Below, in pieces: positions 35,901 through 50,900 of a stretch of 64,000 bases of DNA; the first letter of the stretch is position 1, and each line of letters begins with the position of its first letter. Origin of the DNA: Lepas anatifera (Eukaryota; Arthropoda; Thecostraca; Lepadidae); contig JAOTON010000961.1 in NCBI GenBank assembly GCA_034440635.1, forward strand, positions 1,178,001 to 1,242,000. Direction: 5' to 3'. The notes below the pieces were generated by a model. It saw nothing but the letters and a program-made list of their open reading frames with translations, did not search any database and was not told the origin of the DNA. The position numbers and the translations under genes were made by a program.

Positions 35901-38900
35901 TGATATATCTAACAGAAGTAGAGCTATGGCCCCGAATTTAGAGAGGATACATTCTCAAACCGAGTAGTATCGTGTTCGATCCGTTTATCGTACAGCAAAG
36001 CCACCCGTTGTTCAGTATTGAAAACGTTATAATGTTTGAATGTTATGAATAAGATATCCGGTGATTTACATTTTTATATAATTTTTGACAGAGGCAGTTC
36101 CACCAACTCAAAATATAGGTTTGAAATGTAATTGGGTTGTCCTCTTGCAATGTGAATAGACTTCGAGCAAGACCGGACTCCGAGAGGAACGGAAGCAGCC
36201 ATACCATACTTCAAGCTTATATTATATAATAATCATATACCATAAGCTTGCTCATGTATTGTGATTGATAGGGGTTTCATACCTATGCAACCGCATCTTG
36301 CTTATATCGCCTCATTTATTATATAAGCATCTATTGAAGCACATTCACTTCATTATATAGATCTGACCCTGGATTCACCCTTGAATTTTTACTTTTCACA
36401 TAATTGAAATCTATGACAATTTTGCATAAATTCCCTGACAATGCGTACCAGTTTTGAGAAAATCCAAGGACAGGGCCAAGAAACATCGAGAATCTAAGAA
36501 ACGGTTAAAATGAATATTTTTCATACCCCTGTTCACAGCTTTTTAAAACATTGAATTTTCATTCTTTGAAAATGGATTTCAGTGTGCAAAAAAATGGATC
36601 CCAGCTTGATTTGTTTTATCGTACGGGTAAATTTTGATATCTTTAGAGAGGTAAATCCCACCGGCAGGAATAGGGCTAGTTTCTTTTCTTTTCTTTTTTT
36701 AGTCAGGAGCATGATAAGGAATAGGGTTAAACCACGCCCCGGTGGAGGTGTTTAAATACTTCCTCGGATTTTTCCCACAGCACAAGAAACAGCGGTGCGA
36801 AGCGCCTCAATATTTGGGACACCTTATCCTTCATCAATTCTGCAACTTAATCCAAAACTTTAACACGCGCATTGACGGGGGTCTGAGCCACCTTCGCATT
36901 GACGGGGGCGGGTACCCGCCCCCCTAAGATCTCGAGAACCACGGTAGGTAGCGAAAAACGGTGAACGGCGTTGGGCTGCCCATCCACTTCTCCATCGAAA
37001 ACATTTGAACCATTTTTTTCAGGTCACATTTAAGGTCACGAGAGGTCAAAACATGCCGTCATAGGGATAACGTGTAAATTCAGTTTTTCGGCCATTACAT
37101 CTGAACAAGTAAAGATAGAGCAAAACGGCTTAAACTATATGAATCCTCTCAGCAAGCCGAATCGAATTATATATAATTTGACCTTGCTAGGTTAAATCAA
37201 GGATTTGACCTGACCTGAGGTCAGGTCAGGATCAAATTATATAAAATGCATATCATTAAAACCGCAAAGCCCAGGCGAGTCTAATGCAGCTAAAATAAAT
37301 GCTCTATCACCATCCGTTACTGAGTTTTTCCCACAGCACCAAAAAAATAAAACATTTTTTCCATGTATTTCAATGGAGAGGTCATGCCTCGTACCTGACC
37401 TTAGGCAATTGATATCAAAAATACCGGAATATATTTTAGAGAACTCGGTGGGGCCACTTATGTGATATGAGTTTAGTCGGATAAGTTCACCTTGCTCCGA
37501 CTTGTGCTATCTTTAAACATTTTTGAGGTTGGGTCACTTGACCTCTTCTGGTGACCTGACCTGAGATAACCTAACCTTAAAATTTTCACAGAAGTTGTAA
37601 AAATGATGAGGGAAAAGGTATGCTAGTACGGCAGGCGCTACGCGCCACCGTTTTTCTGCTATCTTTGAAAAACCCTGGGGGGTGCGGGTACCGCCCCGTC
37701 AATGCGCGTGTTAAGGTCGGTCACCTCAGGTCAGGTCAACAGGGCAGGTCAAGTGACCTAACCTCAAAAAGAGTTTAAGAAAACATGAGTAACAATAGGG
37801 TTAACTATCCAATTGAAGCTCCTATCACATAATGGGGCCAACGAGCGCTACAAAATATATTCCAAGATTTGTTATTTCGATGGCCTAGGGTCAGATACAG
37901 ATCATAACCTCTCCATTAGAAATTTAGGGGAAACGGGAATTGGGCAAAATGGCTCTATTTGTGGAGATACAGCTAAGAATACCTTCATATCCTCCACATC
38001 GTAGTATCCTAAGCCCCCTTCTAGGCTCATGTTACAGTTGTGGACCTATGACCTCTGAAAGGTCATCTATTGGGCAGGTTTTCAGACTTGGGTCAATAGA
38101 TTTTTAAGAGATGATAATGCAGTTTTATTGTATTTTTATGTCACTAGGTTTGAATTATGATTGCGAGTCGATTGATATGCATATTGTCTATGGTAGGTCA
38201 GATAATGACCTTGACCCAACCTTAGATCGGGTCATTTTATGCATTGACCTAGTATAGTCATAGCATACGTCATTCGATTTGCCGTAACAAGAGGAAGTGA
38301 ATGGTGCCTAAAATTTGATTTTAACTTAACTCTGTCAGACGCTAGAGCCCTGAAACTCTTCTCTAATATGTCACCTTTGACTTGTCATGACCTCAAAATT
38401 GACCTGAGCCAAAAATGGCACATGTAGTGTCTTCATGAATTCGCATGAGCTATCCACCAGCGTTCGCTTTTTCACTATCCCGCATAGGAGCCGAGTTCTA
38501 GGAGGAGGGTGTTTGAAACCCCCAGCAGGGCGAAGGTGGCTCAGGGGCCCCCGGGGTGGCAGCTAAGTCCAAATTCACTCGTCATCTTGAAAACGTCCGC
38601 TCGGGTATCGCGAGTAAGGGCGTTTTGCTGGGATTATATACTTGGACTGCATTCTATATTTCCGATTCTGGCTAATCAATCTTCTTTTTATAATTAGAAC
38701 TGATTTCTCTCATTGTCACACCAAAATGCCACTCAGCATAAAACTCACATGGTACTAAATATAAGCCGGTTCTATTGTCAGCTATATTACGATAATATAA
38801 TTGTAGGGAGTGAGTTTCACCCCACTTCCCATTTCTCACGCTTGTTGGCTGTGATTCAGTTATACATTATCCGTGCCCGTTGCGGACTGTATGGCTAGTG

Positions 38901-41900
38901 AAAGGTGCCCGGCTTTGTGTAAGAGGCATTGCCATGGAGACTTGTACAAGAAGTGTTTGGTTCTCAGCAGCCTATCTGTATCGATCCATACTGGGAACAG
39001 ATATCACGACACACGGTTGCCATGGAGACTAAACGGACTGAGCGGCCCACGTCAGGCGAGTAGCTCACCCAATCGCGCCATTCTGAACAAAACCTTTCCT
39101 ACTGTTCCCATTGATACGCTCAGCTGTAAAATATCACCCGTTGTAAGAACTTTTGATGCGCATCAGGGAAACATCAGGCGTATATATTTCAGGAATAAAG
39201 GCAGAAAATGACTAGCTGAGACTTTTCTTCAGCCCATCAGTATTAGGGTTTTAGGACACATCGGCAGCGGCGGCCATTTTGCGCCCGTATCTAGTTAATT
39301 GTTCTTGGTAAATAAACGGCATCGGCAAGCTGCGACATCAGTCCAGCCGGAAAGTCACTCCATCAGTCCAGCCGGAACTCACTCCATCAGTCCAGCCGGA
39401 ACTCACTCCATCAGTCCAGCTTGAACTCACTCAATCAGTCCAGCCGGAACTCACTCCATCAGTCCAGCCGGAACTCACTCCATCAGTCCAGCCGGAACTC
39501 ACTCCATCAGTCCAGCCGGAAAGTCACTCCATCAGTCCAGCCGGAACTCACTCCATCAGTCCAGCCGGAACTCACTCCATCAGTCCAGCCGGAACTCACT
39601 CCATCAGTCCAGCCGGAACTCACTCCATCACTCCAGCCGGAAACGGACAGGGACAAAGCCGTGGGGGATAAGTGGATCACATGTCAGCAGCCTTCCACGC
39701 AATGCGGGAAGATAGCGCGACACGGGGAGTTTTCTGCATGTTCCCACTCAGTACATACACTATACTGCATATTATGTACACGGGAGATGCTTCCATTCAG
39801 AGGCAACTCTGTGAACAGTGGTGCGTACCCGTATGCATTGGCGGATCCAGGAGCAACTTTTTGGAGCGGGGTCAAACCAACGTTATCGGAGGGGGAATAA
39901 ATCTAGAAAAATCGCAAAAACATAGTATTTAAAAAAACGGCCAAAATTTGATCATTCGGGGAGCGGGGCAAAAGACACTATTCAAGGCTTTGGTTAGGGC
40001 CTTAAGGCTTAAGGGGCCACGGCCCCTTTGGCCCCCATCCCCTGAATCCACCAGTGTCCGTATGCGGCCTTTTACATGTATTTCCGAATGATGTGGCGAG
40101 GGAATAGCCCTGTTCTGTCTGCTTGCACGGTTTTGTCAGCCGGACCTCTAGCCTGCCCTCCCTCCAGAAAAGCAACATCCGTGCAACAGGCGACTCTGGC
40201 ATCTGCTAACTCAATGCAAATTAGACATAATACATATCTACCATCCTTAAATTGGTAGGCTGCTGCTGCCTTGCTGTTCCAGTTTTTTCCAGCAGCACAA
40301 CAGCAGGCCGTCAGCCCGTAAAACCCCTAGGTGCAGTTCCCGGGAAGAGGCTACTGTCCTGTAACGTAGGGGGAAATACTGCGCACTGATTGGTGCTGAC
40401 AAAAGTGTGTTGACACACGGAACAGGGCTTATAATCCCGATACTGCTGGGATGACGCGAGGCGAGGCGGTGCCGTTACCTCTGAGCACGCCACCGGACCG
40501 GTGGATCTTTTTAGAGACTGATCAAGGCGAGCTCCCAATAACAAGGACCCTGGTTGGCCAGCGTGGCTCTCTCCGCAAGGCAAGTAAGGCCCAGTTTACT
40601 GCCGTCTCCTGGATGGGAAGCGGTCGAGTAAAACACCGCTAGAGGTTAGCTTTGATCCGGAGACCTCATACATTGATCCGTGGCGCCTGGAAGGGAATGG
40701 GCCACTTTTTCAAAATTTAAAAAAGTTTTTTATTGACAAAATAGGGCTAAATAGGGCTGAAAATATAAAAAATCACGTTTGTTTCCATCTTCAATTTCTC
40801 GAAAATATTGCCCCCTTTCTTCCTACCCTGGGTAAACTAAGCATCGTGCGCCATTATAGAGCTTAGCTGAACTAGCTGCTTGCAGCATTTAACGCCGCAA
40901 AAGCCATACCATTTCTTTTTATAAATGTTATCCACTTTATTCCCAGTACGGTTGTTGGAGTAGGAGTCTCACTAAAATCGTCAAATGCTTACATTCATAA
41001 CGTGGCATGCGTTGCTAGACTGAAGGGAATGCCTCCAGGGTTTGAATTAAGGTCTGAAAGCCCCTTGTTTTGCAATTTAAATAAAATGCATAGGTTTCAC
41101 TACTAATCTGATATCCCAAAAAAACTAATAACAAGCACCTAAAAACTAGTTTGAAACCTGTAATAACATGATAAACCGCGGTCAGATATGATGTGGCTGG
41201 AGATGGAGATGATTACACTGGTCAACAGCCAAATTGGATCCGGCACGTGAACACCTGTTTCTGTCTATTTCAATACCGCTGATTTCAAATTTAGTAACCG
41301 TTTTTTGCCATCGGACCTGGTTTCTTCTCCAGAGCATACCTGTTGTATAGCCCCTACACTTTCCACACACTGTCATCAGCCTAGCCTTTTGTGGAAAAAT
41401 ATAGATCAAGGATGTCGAGAATCCGGATTATCTGCACCCAGACAATGCAGCTTATCAATATACATGTTAATTTATTGCAACGAAAGACTACCTCGCATTC
41501 AAGTGCATGAACATTGTACATTGAACAAGGTTTGGGCTCGGTCGCACAAGCTCGCCGGTATTGTAGACTGAGAGGTGACGTCGCAACATAATATGATGAG
41601 GATGTTATGTCAGAGTCACCTCCCTTGAAGGTCGAGTCTAAGTAAGAAGTCACAGTTCAAGGTCATACCACCATTTCAAGGTCATTGACCCAAGTGCCTT
41701 TGGTCGGATGATGCAACCTTATATGACGTATATCATGCTATGACATCATACGCTAGGTCACTCAATCTTGAGCTCAAAGTCGCAGGTTCAAGACAAAGGT
41801 CATGGGTCTAGGTCAAACCTTATTTTCCGCCCGACGGTTGCCATGGTGCTAGTTGCTGTACACGCTATATGCAAAATGTAATATTTTGACGTCAAAGGTT

Positions 41901-44900
41901 AATGGCCTTGAACGACCTTGGCCTAAAAGTTTCAGAGAACGTTGCCTCAGACCTTTCCTCTGTTACTTTAGGCCACTTTCTGTCCATATCCGGCTTCTCA
42001 TCGCATAATCACGGCATTTCCCAATGGCTATCCTGCACATACAGAATTTGACCTATATGGCCTCGTTTTACCTTGAATATATTGACCTAGGTCTATGAAA
42101 ATCGGGTTTAAGGTAGAATACCCTAGCCTCCACAAACACCTAAACGTTCATTTTCCTAGACCTCTTGGGTTTTGCACGGTCAATGTCACTGATGCCAAGA
42201 AGGCTTGCACAAAGACGACACACAGACATACTGGATCTCAAAATTATGATCTGATACGGCATTTCTGCTGCCAGATTCGTGTTCAGCGCCACAAATCACC
42301 CTAGAAACGGATTATTTTATATTGGATCCACGACAAAAGTTAAATTTTGTTGACCAGTATTATGCAACATTTTTACGCTGCAACAAAGCATTTTATTTAC
42401 GCAGATGCATCCTTCACTTTCGCGGCCGGCACTTCCTTGACAGAGATGTTGTTAATGTGGAACCATCGTGCCTCCGGCTGGTTTCGGCAGAAGGCAGTGT
42501 AGTGGTCGGACTGGTAACTGCCGTGGTGTTCTACCACTGCGTACAGGCTTTACACAAAGTCGCCAGTAATGTGCACAGGCCCATTGGCCATCCAACTGAG
42601 GTCAAGGTCACTGAGAGGGAAGGAGAAATGACCGTATGCCTTACGTCACGTGCTACCACTGTATCCAAGCCGCTTTAGGTGCATTATTAACACTGGTGGC
42701 AGTCGCCAGATGCCAAAAATTATTGTAGGCATCATGTTCTTGTGGACAAATTAGGCACTTCCAGTCTGAGGCGATATCGCCATGGACGTAGTGTTGGAGA
42801 CACTGGTAGAGAGTGCTCTGTGCAGGCGACTCTGGAGCTGAAGCCATAGGTATTCACAGCAGAGTGGAGTTCTCATACAGGGAGATCTAATGGGAGATTC
42901 AAAGCCAGAGGTGGAGCAGAACAGATCAGACTTTGTTGTCCGTAGAAGAGCCTGGATATGATGGAGTTGCTATCTTTATGAAACTGATGCCAGGCATGGT
43001 CAGCAGCCGCAAGATCCCTCGGGCCTTGAGAATGAAGGGTTAGTGCTGGTGCCGAAGAGGGAGGGTAGCATTCAGGTTTTTGTGTAACCACTGCAGCAAA
43101 TGTAGAAGAAATTCGTGTGCATCATGCATGTGGTTCCCTCCGAACTCCTTCCGGTAGACACACACCGCTGCAAAAAGTGCGAAAACTCTTTTCAGCTTAA
43201 AACATTTGTTTTCGTTGTTTAAAAAAACACCCGTTTTATCTACAAAAATGGAAATTATATTATATTATATTTAAAGAACATCAGGAAAATCAGGGGAAAC
43301 TGTACGCCGAGTTTGACCTGGGAGTTAAAAGATAACCAAGATCATTCATCTGGATATGCAGGAATACACACTGCTGTCACACGCACTGTATCAGAATATC
43401 AGATAACTGTATTGTCATATTCAGAAATGATAGGTGCTTAAAGATACTTTGAGGACGACTCGTTTCCGAGTTTTGCATGTTGACCTTTAACACTTGTGAG
43501 TGTTTTCAGCCAATAAAAACGGAAGGTTTTCACTGGGCCGGATGTAATATACTGAAATAGTTTTTCAACAAAATTGCTGAGAGTAGTAATCTTAAGCTTT
43601 CAAAAACGAAAATTTAGCGATTTTCATGGTTTGACTGGTCTGAAAATGGTTATTGCTTTTTAACCCTGCCCCCATTGAGGGGGTTCAACAACCTCCCTGG
43701 GGTTTTTCCACGCAGCTAAAAACAACCGCGTGGATGCCGCCGTAACGGGAACATCGTATGCCGGGTAATTTTGGATATTTGTCTCCAAAATTCCAGGTCT
43801 GGATCAGCTTAGATCTGCCCACTGCCACGTCAAGTGGCTTCATCTCAAAAAAATAATTCAAGAGGTACTTGTGATGTTTGATGATTCACTACGTATTGTA
43901 GGTAAGTGCAGTGGAATATAGACCATATTTATCCACACTGTATAAAACGGAGCCCGCGACTTAACACGCGCACTGGAGGGGGGCCTCGGAGGCCTCCCCC
44001 ACCTGTTTTTCTGAGGTGGCCGGAGAACCGCTTGTAGCCGAAAAACGAAACGTGGCCACATTTAACAGAATTTAATAGCGCGTCGATTGGTGAAGACTTT
44101 TTGAAAATCGGCCGAACATTTTTTGACTTATAGGCTTTCAAAGTCAGACCTGCATTTTGAGATCGCCGTAAACGCGCGGTTGGACCATTTAGCTTGCATT
44201 GAAGACCGAGTGGTGACATCATTACGTCATATAAGCGGGACTATATGTCAAGGTCACTTCACATGAAAGTCAAGGTCACAGGTCAAGGTCATATCTGCAC
44301 TTTCAAGGTCACTGACCACTGTGCGTCCGGCCAAATGACGTTACCCCGTCTGACATATATTATGCTATGACGTCATCGGTAGGGTACCCCAATACAAAGT
44401 TCAAGGTCAAAGGTCAGGGTCAAAGGTCATTGGGAAAGGTCAATCCTCATTTCCCGCCAAACAGTGGCTACAGCGTTAGTCAAAGTGTAAATAATAAGTA
44501 GTATACCATATGGTGACCTTAAAGGTCAATGACCTTGAATGACCTTGACCCAAAAGTTGTGGGGGGAGCCTCTTTGAGACCTCTTCTCTATGAACCTTGT
44601 ACTTCTTTAGCTTATTCCCGCCATTTTCCTGCATAATCACAGCATTTACCAATCGATCCCAGCATGGCCAATATTTGACCTTTACGACCTCGTTTGACCT
44701 TGAAGATATTGACCTAGGTCAATGAAAATTGGTCATCATGTAGATCACTATAGCCCCCACCCACCTACCAAGTGGCGTTTTTCTAACCCTCTTAGTTTCC
44801 GAGATCTTAGGGGAGCCTACCAGGCCCCCCCTCCAGTGCGCGTTAGTGCCAGACCCCCTCCAGTGCGGGTGTTAACACCACGACACCGGCAAACAACACA

Positions 44901-47900
44901 CACACGCTGTGCTGGACTGCACGCTAGCAGGCATCAGAGCATCCACTGGTCCACCTACCCTGTAGTGGAAGGGCTTGGCCTTGTTGACCACCAGCCGGTG
45001 GGCCTGGACGCCGCAGACCAGCGAGGTGCCGGCCTCCTGCTGGATGTCGACTGTGCCGCCGCCAGCCATGGTGAACTTCTCCAGGAAGGAGTCGGGCCGC
45101 TCCTCCTCTGACTGGGTCGGCCGGTGCTTGGTCCATGCCTGGAGCAGCTGCTGGAGCACCAGAGACACGGAGGTTTGTCTGATTCCACCATCCTCAGGGC
45201 GGGCATAACCGTTACTCTGGCAAACACACCAGCATACGTATGTCACAAGTCTTATGCTGACTCTGTGAGATCTTTCCTGAAATTACGACATACTTGCGCC
45301 ACATTGTTAGTCAGATATCGCGTGACTGCGAGTAATTCCCATTTCACGGGTTACATAAATAACTTTATACGGTAAAATATGATGGTGTCGAGTCGCAAGT
45401 GTTTGAACCCATCAGTTGATGGTCAGATCGGGGTGGAGGATCAGAAAATGGTTTGCCAGATCACTTTTCAATGCATTGGATCATATCGTTTAAGGCCCGA
45501 TTTCTATCATATCGTTATATCATATCGTTTAAGGCCGGGGGGGGTCTGCCCGAGGGTTACGAACCGTTGAATGGGGAGTGATTGTTAAACAATCCCAAAG
45601 CATGCCTTACGTATTTTATGGATGGGTTCTAACGAAGGTTTCATTCAATCCTGATTGGTAGCTAAGAGACAATTCCAATTGAAACTTGGGCCTTTTATGG
45701 GCTACTCGATAATTTTTAGTTGGACAATATGAAAAAAATGGTGGCTGAGCTCGTGGGGAAGGGGGTAAGTTAATACCCCAACTACCAACAAACGTGGCAC
45801 GGAGCCCTGCACCGGAGCGCATTAAAAGTTAGTAAAAAAATTGGCTTGTTAATCGGAAAAGTTAATAATAAGCAATATCTATATTATCTATTAAAGGGAA
45901 TGTGGCACCTTCACAACGTGATTTTAACTGAGATAGCCAGGTTGTAAAGCAGGTCGGAAAACCCGGTACTCCATATTTTATTTGTCTTGGATCTCGATAT
46001 TTCCGTAGAAAAAAGCTAAAACCTACCTGACACCAGCCCCTCTCAGCCCCCGTCGCCGGCGGCCATTGTTGTGAGCTACTGGTGTGACGACATACGCTGA
46101 CGTCACGATGAGCATCAGCCAATCGAAGCCCTTGAAGCGTTTCAAGTATGGTAGTGGTTGCCAGATCGTGACATCATCCACAGGCTGATATTTATTTATT
46201 TTTCTACAGGAGTATTTTTTAAAAACCAAATATTGAGCTTATTGTACATTTTTCAGAGAAATCGTGAGCGGTTTCATTATTTTTCACTAAAAGTACGCCT
46301 AATAACACTAAATTCCAGGATTCGACCAAGGTGCCACATTCCCTTTAATTGGGTTTACCTGCAGACACCGGATTTGATAAAGGATCGTGAGAGACCCCTT
46401 CAAACCACCAGTTTTTTTATAGCTCATGACAACGGTTCATACAGTTGTGTAATACCACTGTTTAATCATCAGATTTGCTAATCAAAATTGCTGGAACTGC
46501 AAGTCTTCTCTATGAAACTTTGCTTTTAAAAACAAAAATTCGAGAGCATGATACTGAAGTTGACTCTGAAACCTGTGTCCAGAAAGTTGACAACGCATCG
46601 TCCTGTCTCCTTTTCAACCTACCGTTGTGTCAATTTGGCTCTGACGCGCGACCTCCCCAAACCGCAAGTTTTCCTTGGAGTACACCGGAGTTTCATACTC
46701 TATGTACTTGTTTTCTTAATTATTTCGGGAATTAGTATAAACCTAGCAAATTCTTTTATTCCATCAAAACGGATGAAATGTCAAATACTTTACATAAAAT
46801 CCCACTTCTGAAAACCTGTGAAATCAAAAGCATCATAGAAGACTCGACTAAAAAAATTGGGCTAAAAAGTCATAGGAATGTAAAAAGGCGTCGACCATTC
46901 TCCTTTCAAGCTCCCGATGTGTTGACTTGGCTCTGGTACGAGATTTCTATGTGATATTATCTATTCCACAGTACGCCTTGATAATACAAATCCACTCCCG
47001 TTCATAACATTGTCTCGAAAAATCCAAGCTAATCCACTTGCACACTACGATTATCCATAAGCAACTGATCACTGTTTAAAAAAACTAACTAATTTAAAAA
47101 ACTAACCCTAAGTTAGTCGGGATCCGTTTTCGGATCCGAGATTGCTCGAATCATCCGACTAATCGGATCCGATCTCTGATGCATGGATCGAATTGGAGCA
47201 AATATCTCCTCACACGTCTAATCCAGATAGCGATCGAGTGTACTCACGCTTCTGATGCGCCAGATGGAGCTCATGGCGCCGGTGGAGGTGTCCGTCTCCT
47301 CCTCCACCCTCAGCTGCCCCAGCTCCGAGTCCTCCCCGTCCGTCAGGCTGGCGTGTCTGCTGGCCAGACTCCGACGCGACCCCCACGACCCGGTCCGCCT
47401 CTGCCGCACAGCGACCCAGCCAGGTCAGCTCGGGCCACGCCTCCCGCGGCAGGCTGCGACGGGCCGTGAGATGTCAGGGAAACGATAGCAGGCTAGGTGC
47501 GCGCTGTTTGCATGATAGACGATACGTTGGATTTCTTTGATTTTCATAGACGCAAAACTTTTGAATAAATGTTTGATGATTTTATAGAAAGGTTTGTCGA
47601 TTATAAATAACAATGCAAAACATATTTTGGGCTATTATGATTTAATTTATTCACGAGTGCCCCACCAAAACTTGCTCTCCGTTACTCGATTTTTGGGAAG
47701 TGCTCTGTAGGCTTCTAAGTTGCAGCTAACTTATCACAAAAATGGTCACAGCCCACTCACCTTGGCACTTTCCAGCATCTGTGCACTTCACCCATGCCCA
47801 TTTATTGCGCATATCAAACATACAATCCACAACTAGGAGTGTAATACATGCTGTGACAACTGTAGTCTTCACTCCTAAGCCGTAAAGTCCACACTTCCAC

Positions 47901-50900
47901 TTATAACTTTGATAGAAGTCTACTTCCTGGATGCCTCCTGATTTTAGATGCATCCTTTCTTCGGAAACACAGTACCTTTTGGAAACTTCGGCTGATTTTA
48001 ATTTCTTATTCTAACGCGTGCGAAATTCATGATTGCTTTCACGTATTGCTACATTACACGGGAGCTTATTTCGAAATATAATATGTTACAGGGGTCTAAA
48101 AAGTGAGTTTGTAGTCGCCGACTAAAATCCAAGCTTCTTCGTTGGTCGCCGAACCTACTGCTACATGTATTACAAAATTTGTCTTAAAAGTGGTATAAAT
48201 ATAGCTATAGGAAGCACTGGCGGGTGCAAGGGGGAAGGTTCCGGTAAAATATAGATATTAAAAGCCTATACAATATATATCGGGTTTCTCGATATCGATG
48301 ACCTAAGCCATATTCAAGTCATTACCTAAATGATGTCATGAGATTATAAGTCAGTATTATAGTCAAAGTTATGACCTGAAAGCATCAAAATTATACATTC
48401 TGGCCCTTACCCCTTTAAGCCCCGGTGACCGGCATTAATCATCTATGAACCCCCTCCTGTGGGAGGGGGGTTAAAATGACACCCTCGATCTCGGAAACAA
48501 AGAAAGATAGAAGCGGAAAAGCGATCGAAAGCTCTTCGGAAATGCAATCGGCGTTACTCGCGTTATTTTTTTCGTAAGGTCAATACTGTGGTCACCAGAG
48601 GAAAAAAATTCATATACGTCAAAATGTATCAAACACAGTGCTCTACAAAACGCTGTTTATCTCTGTAAGCAAAATAGCCGGAACCACTTTCTCAACGCTA
48701 TTCGACAGAGCCCGAGCAGCTCTTTCACTAGAGCAACATCCATTTTCATGTCGGGTCAAAGGCTAGGGCGCAACAGGACACTGAATATTGGGATGTTATA
48801 ACGTAGCTTGTTATAATAGCAAGAACGCTCGCTTTGGGCGTGATATGTCTGACCTAAAAGGCAATGTTGGATAGTGATCCGCCATTTATACGCACTACGC
48901 AGTTATGAATACGTATCGATAGTGCCCACTAAGCTTAGACTAAGTCTGGCCGTAGGTCAATCGAGGTCAAAGATGATAGGCTGCCCGTGCACAAGGGCAA
49001 TTAAATAGGGTGTGCTGGCTCCGAGGCCATTAACCAGTTTCAAACTACCCGGCATATAGCGGCCATGAGAGAACCATTAGAGCTCATGGGCTTTCATAAT
49101 GACTTTAGCAGAGCAATATTCTGCTCATTGGCAAATCATTTCGCCAACGCACAGTGTGTAAAGCACCAACACATGAATGACCTGCTAATGGCCAGTCAGC
49201 TAACGGGAACGCCAGATTTGAACTGTGTACTGCATAAGCGGAAGAACATGGCAATTATTGGGGGGCCAGGACCACTGTGGCAAAGAGGTCCAAATCAAGG
49301 GCCCGGGTACCTAAAACTAGTAGTTTGCACTGAGTGTTGACACTCATTCCTTTTGTTGCTTATTTTCCACTTGTAAACAATACAAACTTGTTTTGATTCG
49401 CAGCATTTGTACGCATAAGGTCAATGAGTGACTCAATTTGCCGTGACAAAAAAACGACAGGTTTTTACTCATGTCAACACGTTCGCCCCTTGCTTTCAGC
49501 GTTGTTCCTCTCGTCGTACCGGGTCACTCAAGGCTCCTCCTATGTGAAGGTACTGACACCAAAAAACAGACACAGGTAAAGATGATGCTGCAAAAGGATG
49601 CACCGTGTCTTTGAGTGATAATTTCGATATTTCCAGCTCCCATGATTTACTCAGGGGCCATCGATGCCCCTAGGTTTTTCATAGAGAAAACGACGAGGCG
49701 CAGCACCGCGGTTGAGGCTTACCTTACTGCATCATTTTCCATATCTGAAATTTTTAGTACCAAGGTCAGGTCAAACGAGGTCACAAGGTACTACTTACCT
49801 TTAGAGTTTAAGAGCTACATTTCAAGTCGATCGATTTGAAACTTCCTACACTTCATGACCTCAGGGTCTAGGTTATATCCGGATTTTTGATTTCGTCCCT
49901 GAGGTCAGGTCACGAGGCGACCTTCCATTGAAAGCATGGGGAAAAGCTATTTATGATATAAAAGCCAAAAATGATTGCAAATACTAGACTGCTCAGAACA
50001 GCGTTTTTGGACACCCTTTCACGATTCCAGGTCATATTTGCCTTTGACTTTTCCAAGGTCATAAGGTCACGAGGTCAAAACAGTATTTTGACAATAACTT
50101 TTGACCTAATTGAGCTAGAGGGTGAAACAAACACCATCGTGTTTGTTTGTCACTGGCTTTCATTTGATATACGGCAAGGTCACTTTTTACCTTTGTGACC
50201 TGTCATATTAGGTCAGGTGACCTCTACGGTAAACCACTGGCGGGAGGTCTTTACGTTCCACATAGCGAAAAGTACTGGCAATTTGTATCAAATGTACTTT
50301 ACCAGGCCTATAGCTCTAATGACATAAGAGTTATGCAGTTTGTTAATATTGCATATTTGAGTGAAAATAGCCGATCTTGACCTAATTTACCTCTAGGTCA
50401 AACCATTCCTGAGCACTAAAACATGAGTAATTTTTACTAATTAGGAGCTTTTATTCCTTTATTTGCGCTAACGCCCATATTTTCAGTTGAGGGCATCTCC
50501 CCTGTCTGGGTTAAGTCATATCACTTCAGACGAAAAGTCTGCCCCCAGTATGTCTGTTTGATATATTTCAGGGACATTCTACATGTTGAATATATACATT
50601 TACATTTCAGCAATTACTTAACATATAAATGCAACCAGCAACGGCTGAACTCTGACCCTCTGGGTTCCAACTAAATCTTTCAATATCTTGAATGGTGACC
50701 CTGGTCTGAAATATGTAAAGTCTCTAAAGTTTTCATAGCATTTCTCAATTGTCAAGAGCATCCTTTAAATACAAAAAACCATTAAAACTATATTTTTGTC
50801 TACATGTAACGACAGTAAAGCTCCACAGCAGCCAAAGTGTTCACGATCAGTTTTGGGCGTCCGTAGCCATTTGTCTTCATTCTAATACATTTTTGCATTC

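Larger units (their letters stand above)
34093..44958 (-). other. Large CngA intron between exons 3 and 4
   Basis: About 11 kb holding T2a, T3c with nested T1a, the 24-bp minisatellite, one GGCGGA element, a T5 fragment and T5a. 35460-36720, 38570-39330, 40060-41560 and 42180-43960 show nothing recognisable. Confidence 0.75.

Noticed and set aside
39421..39900. 159-codon frame with NSLHQSSR repeats
   Set aside because: Direct read-through of the 24-bp minisatellite.
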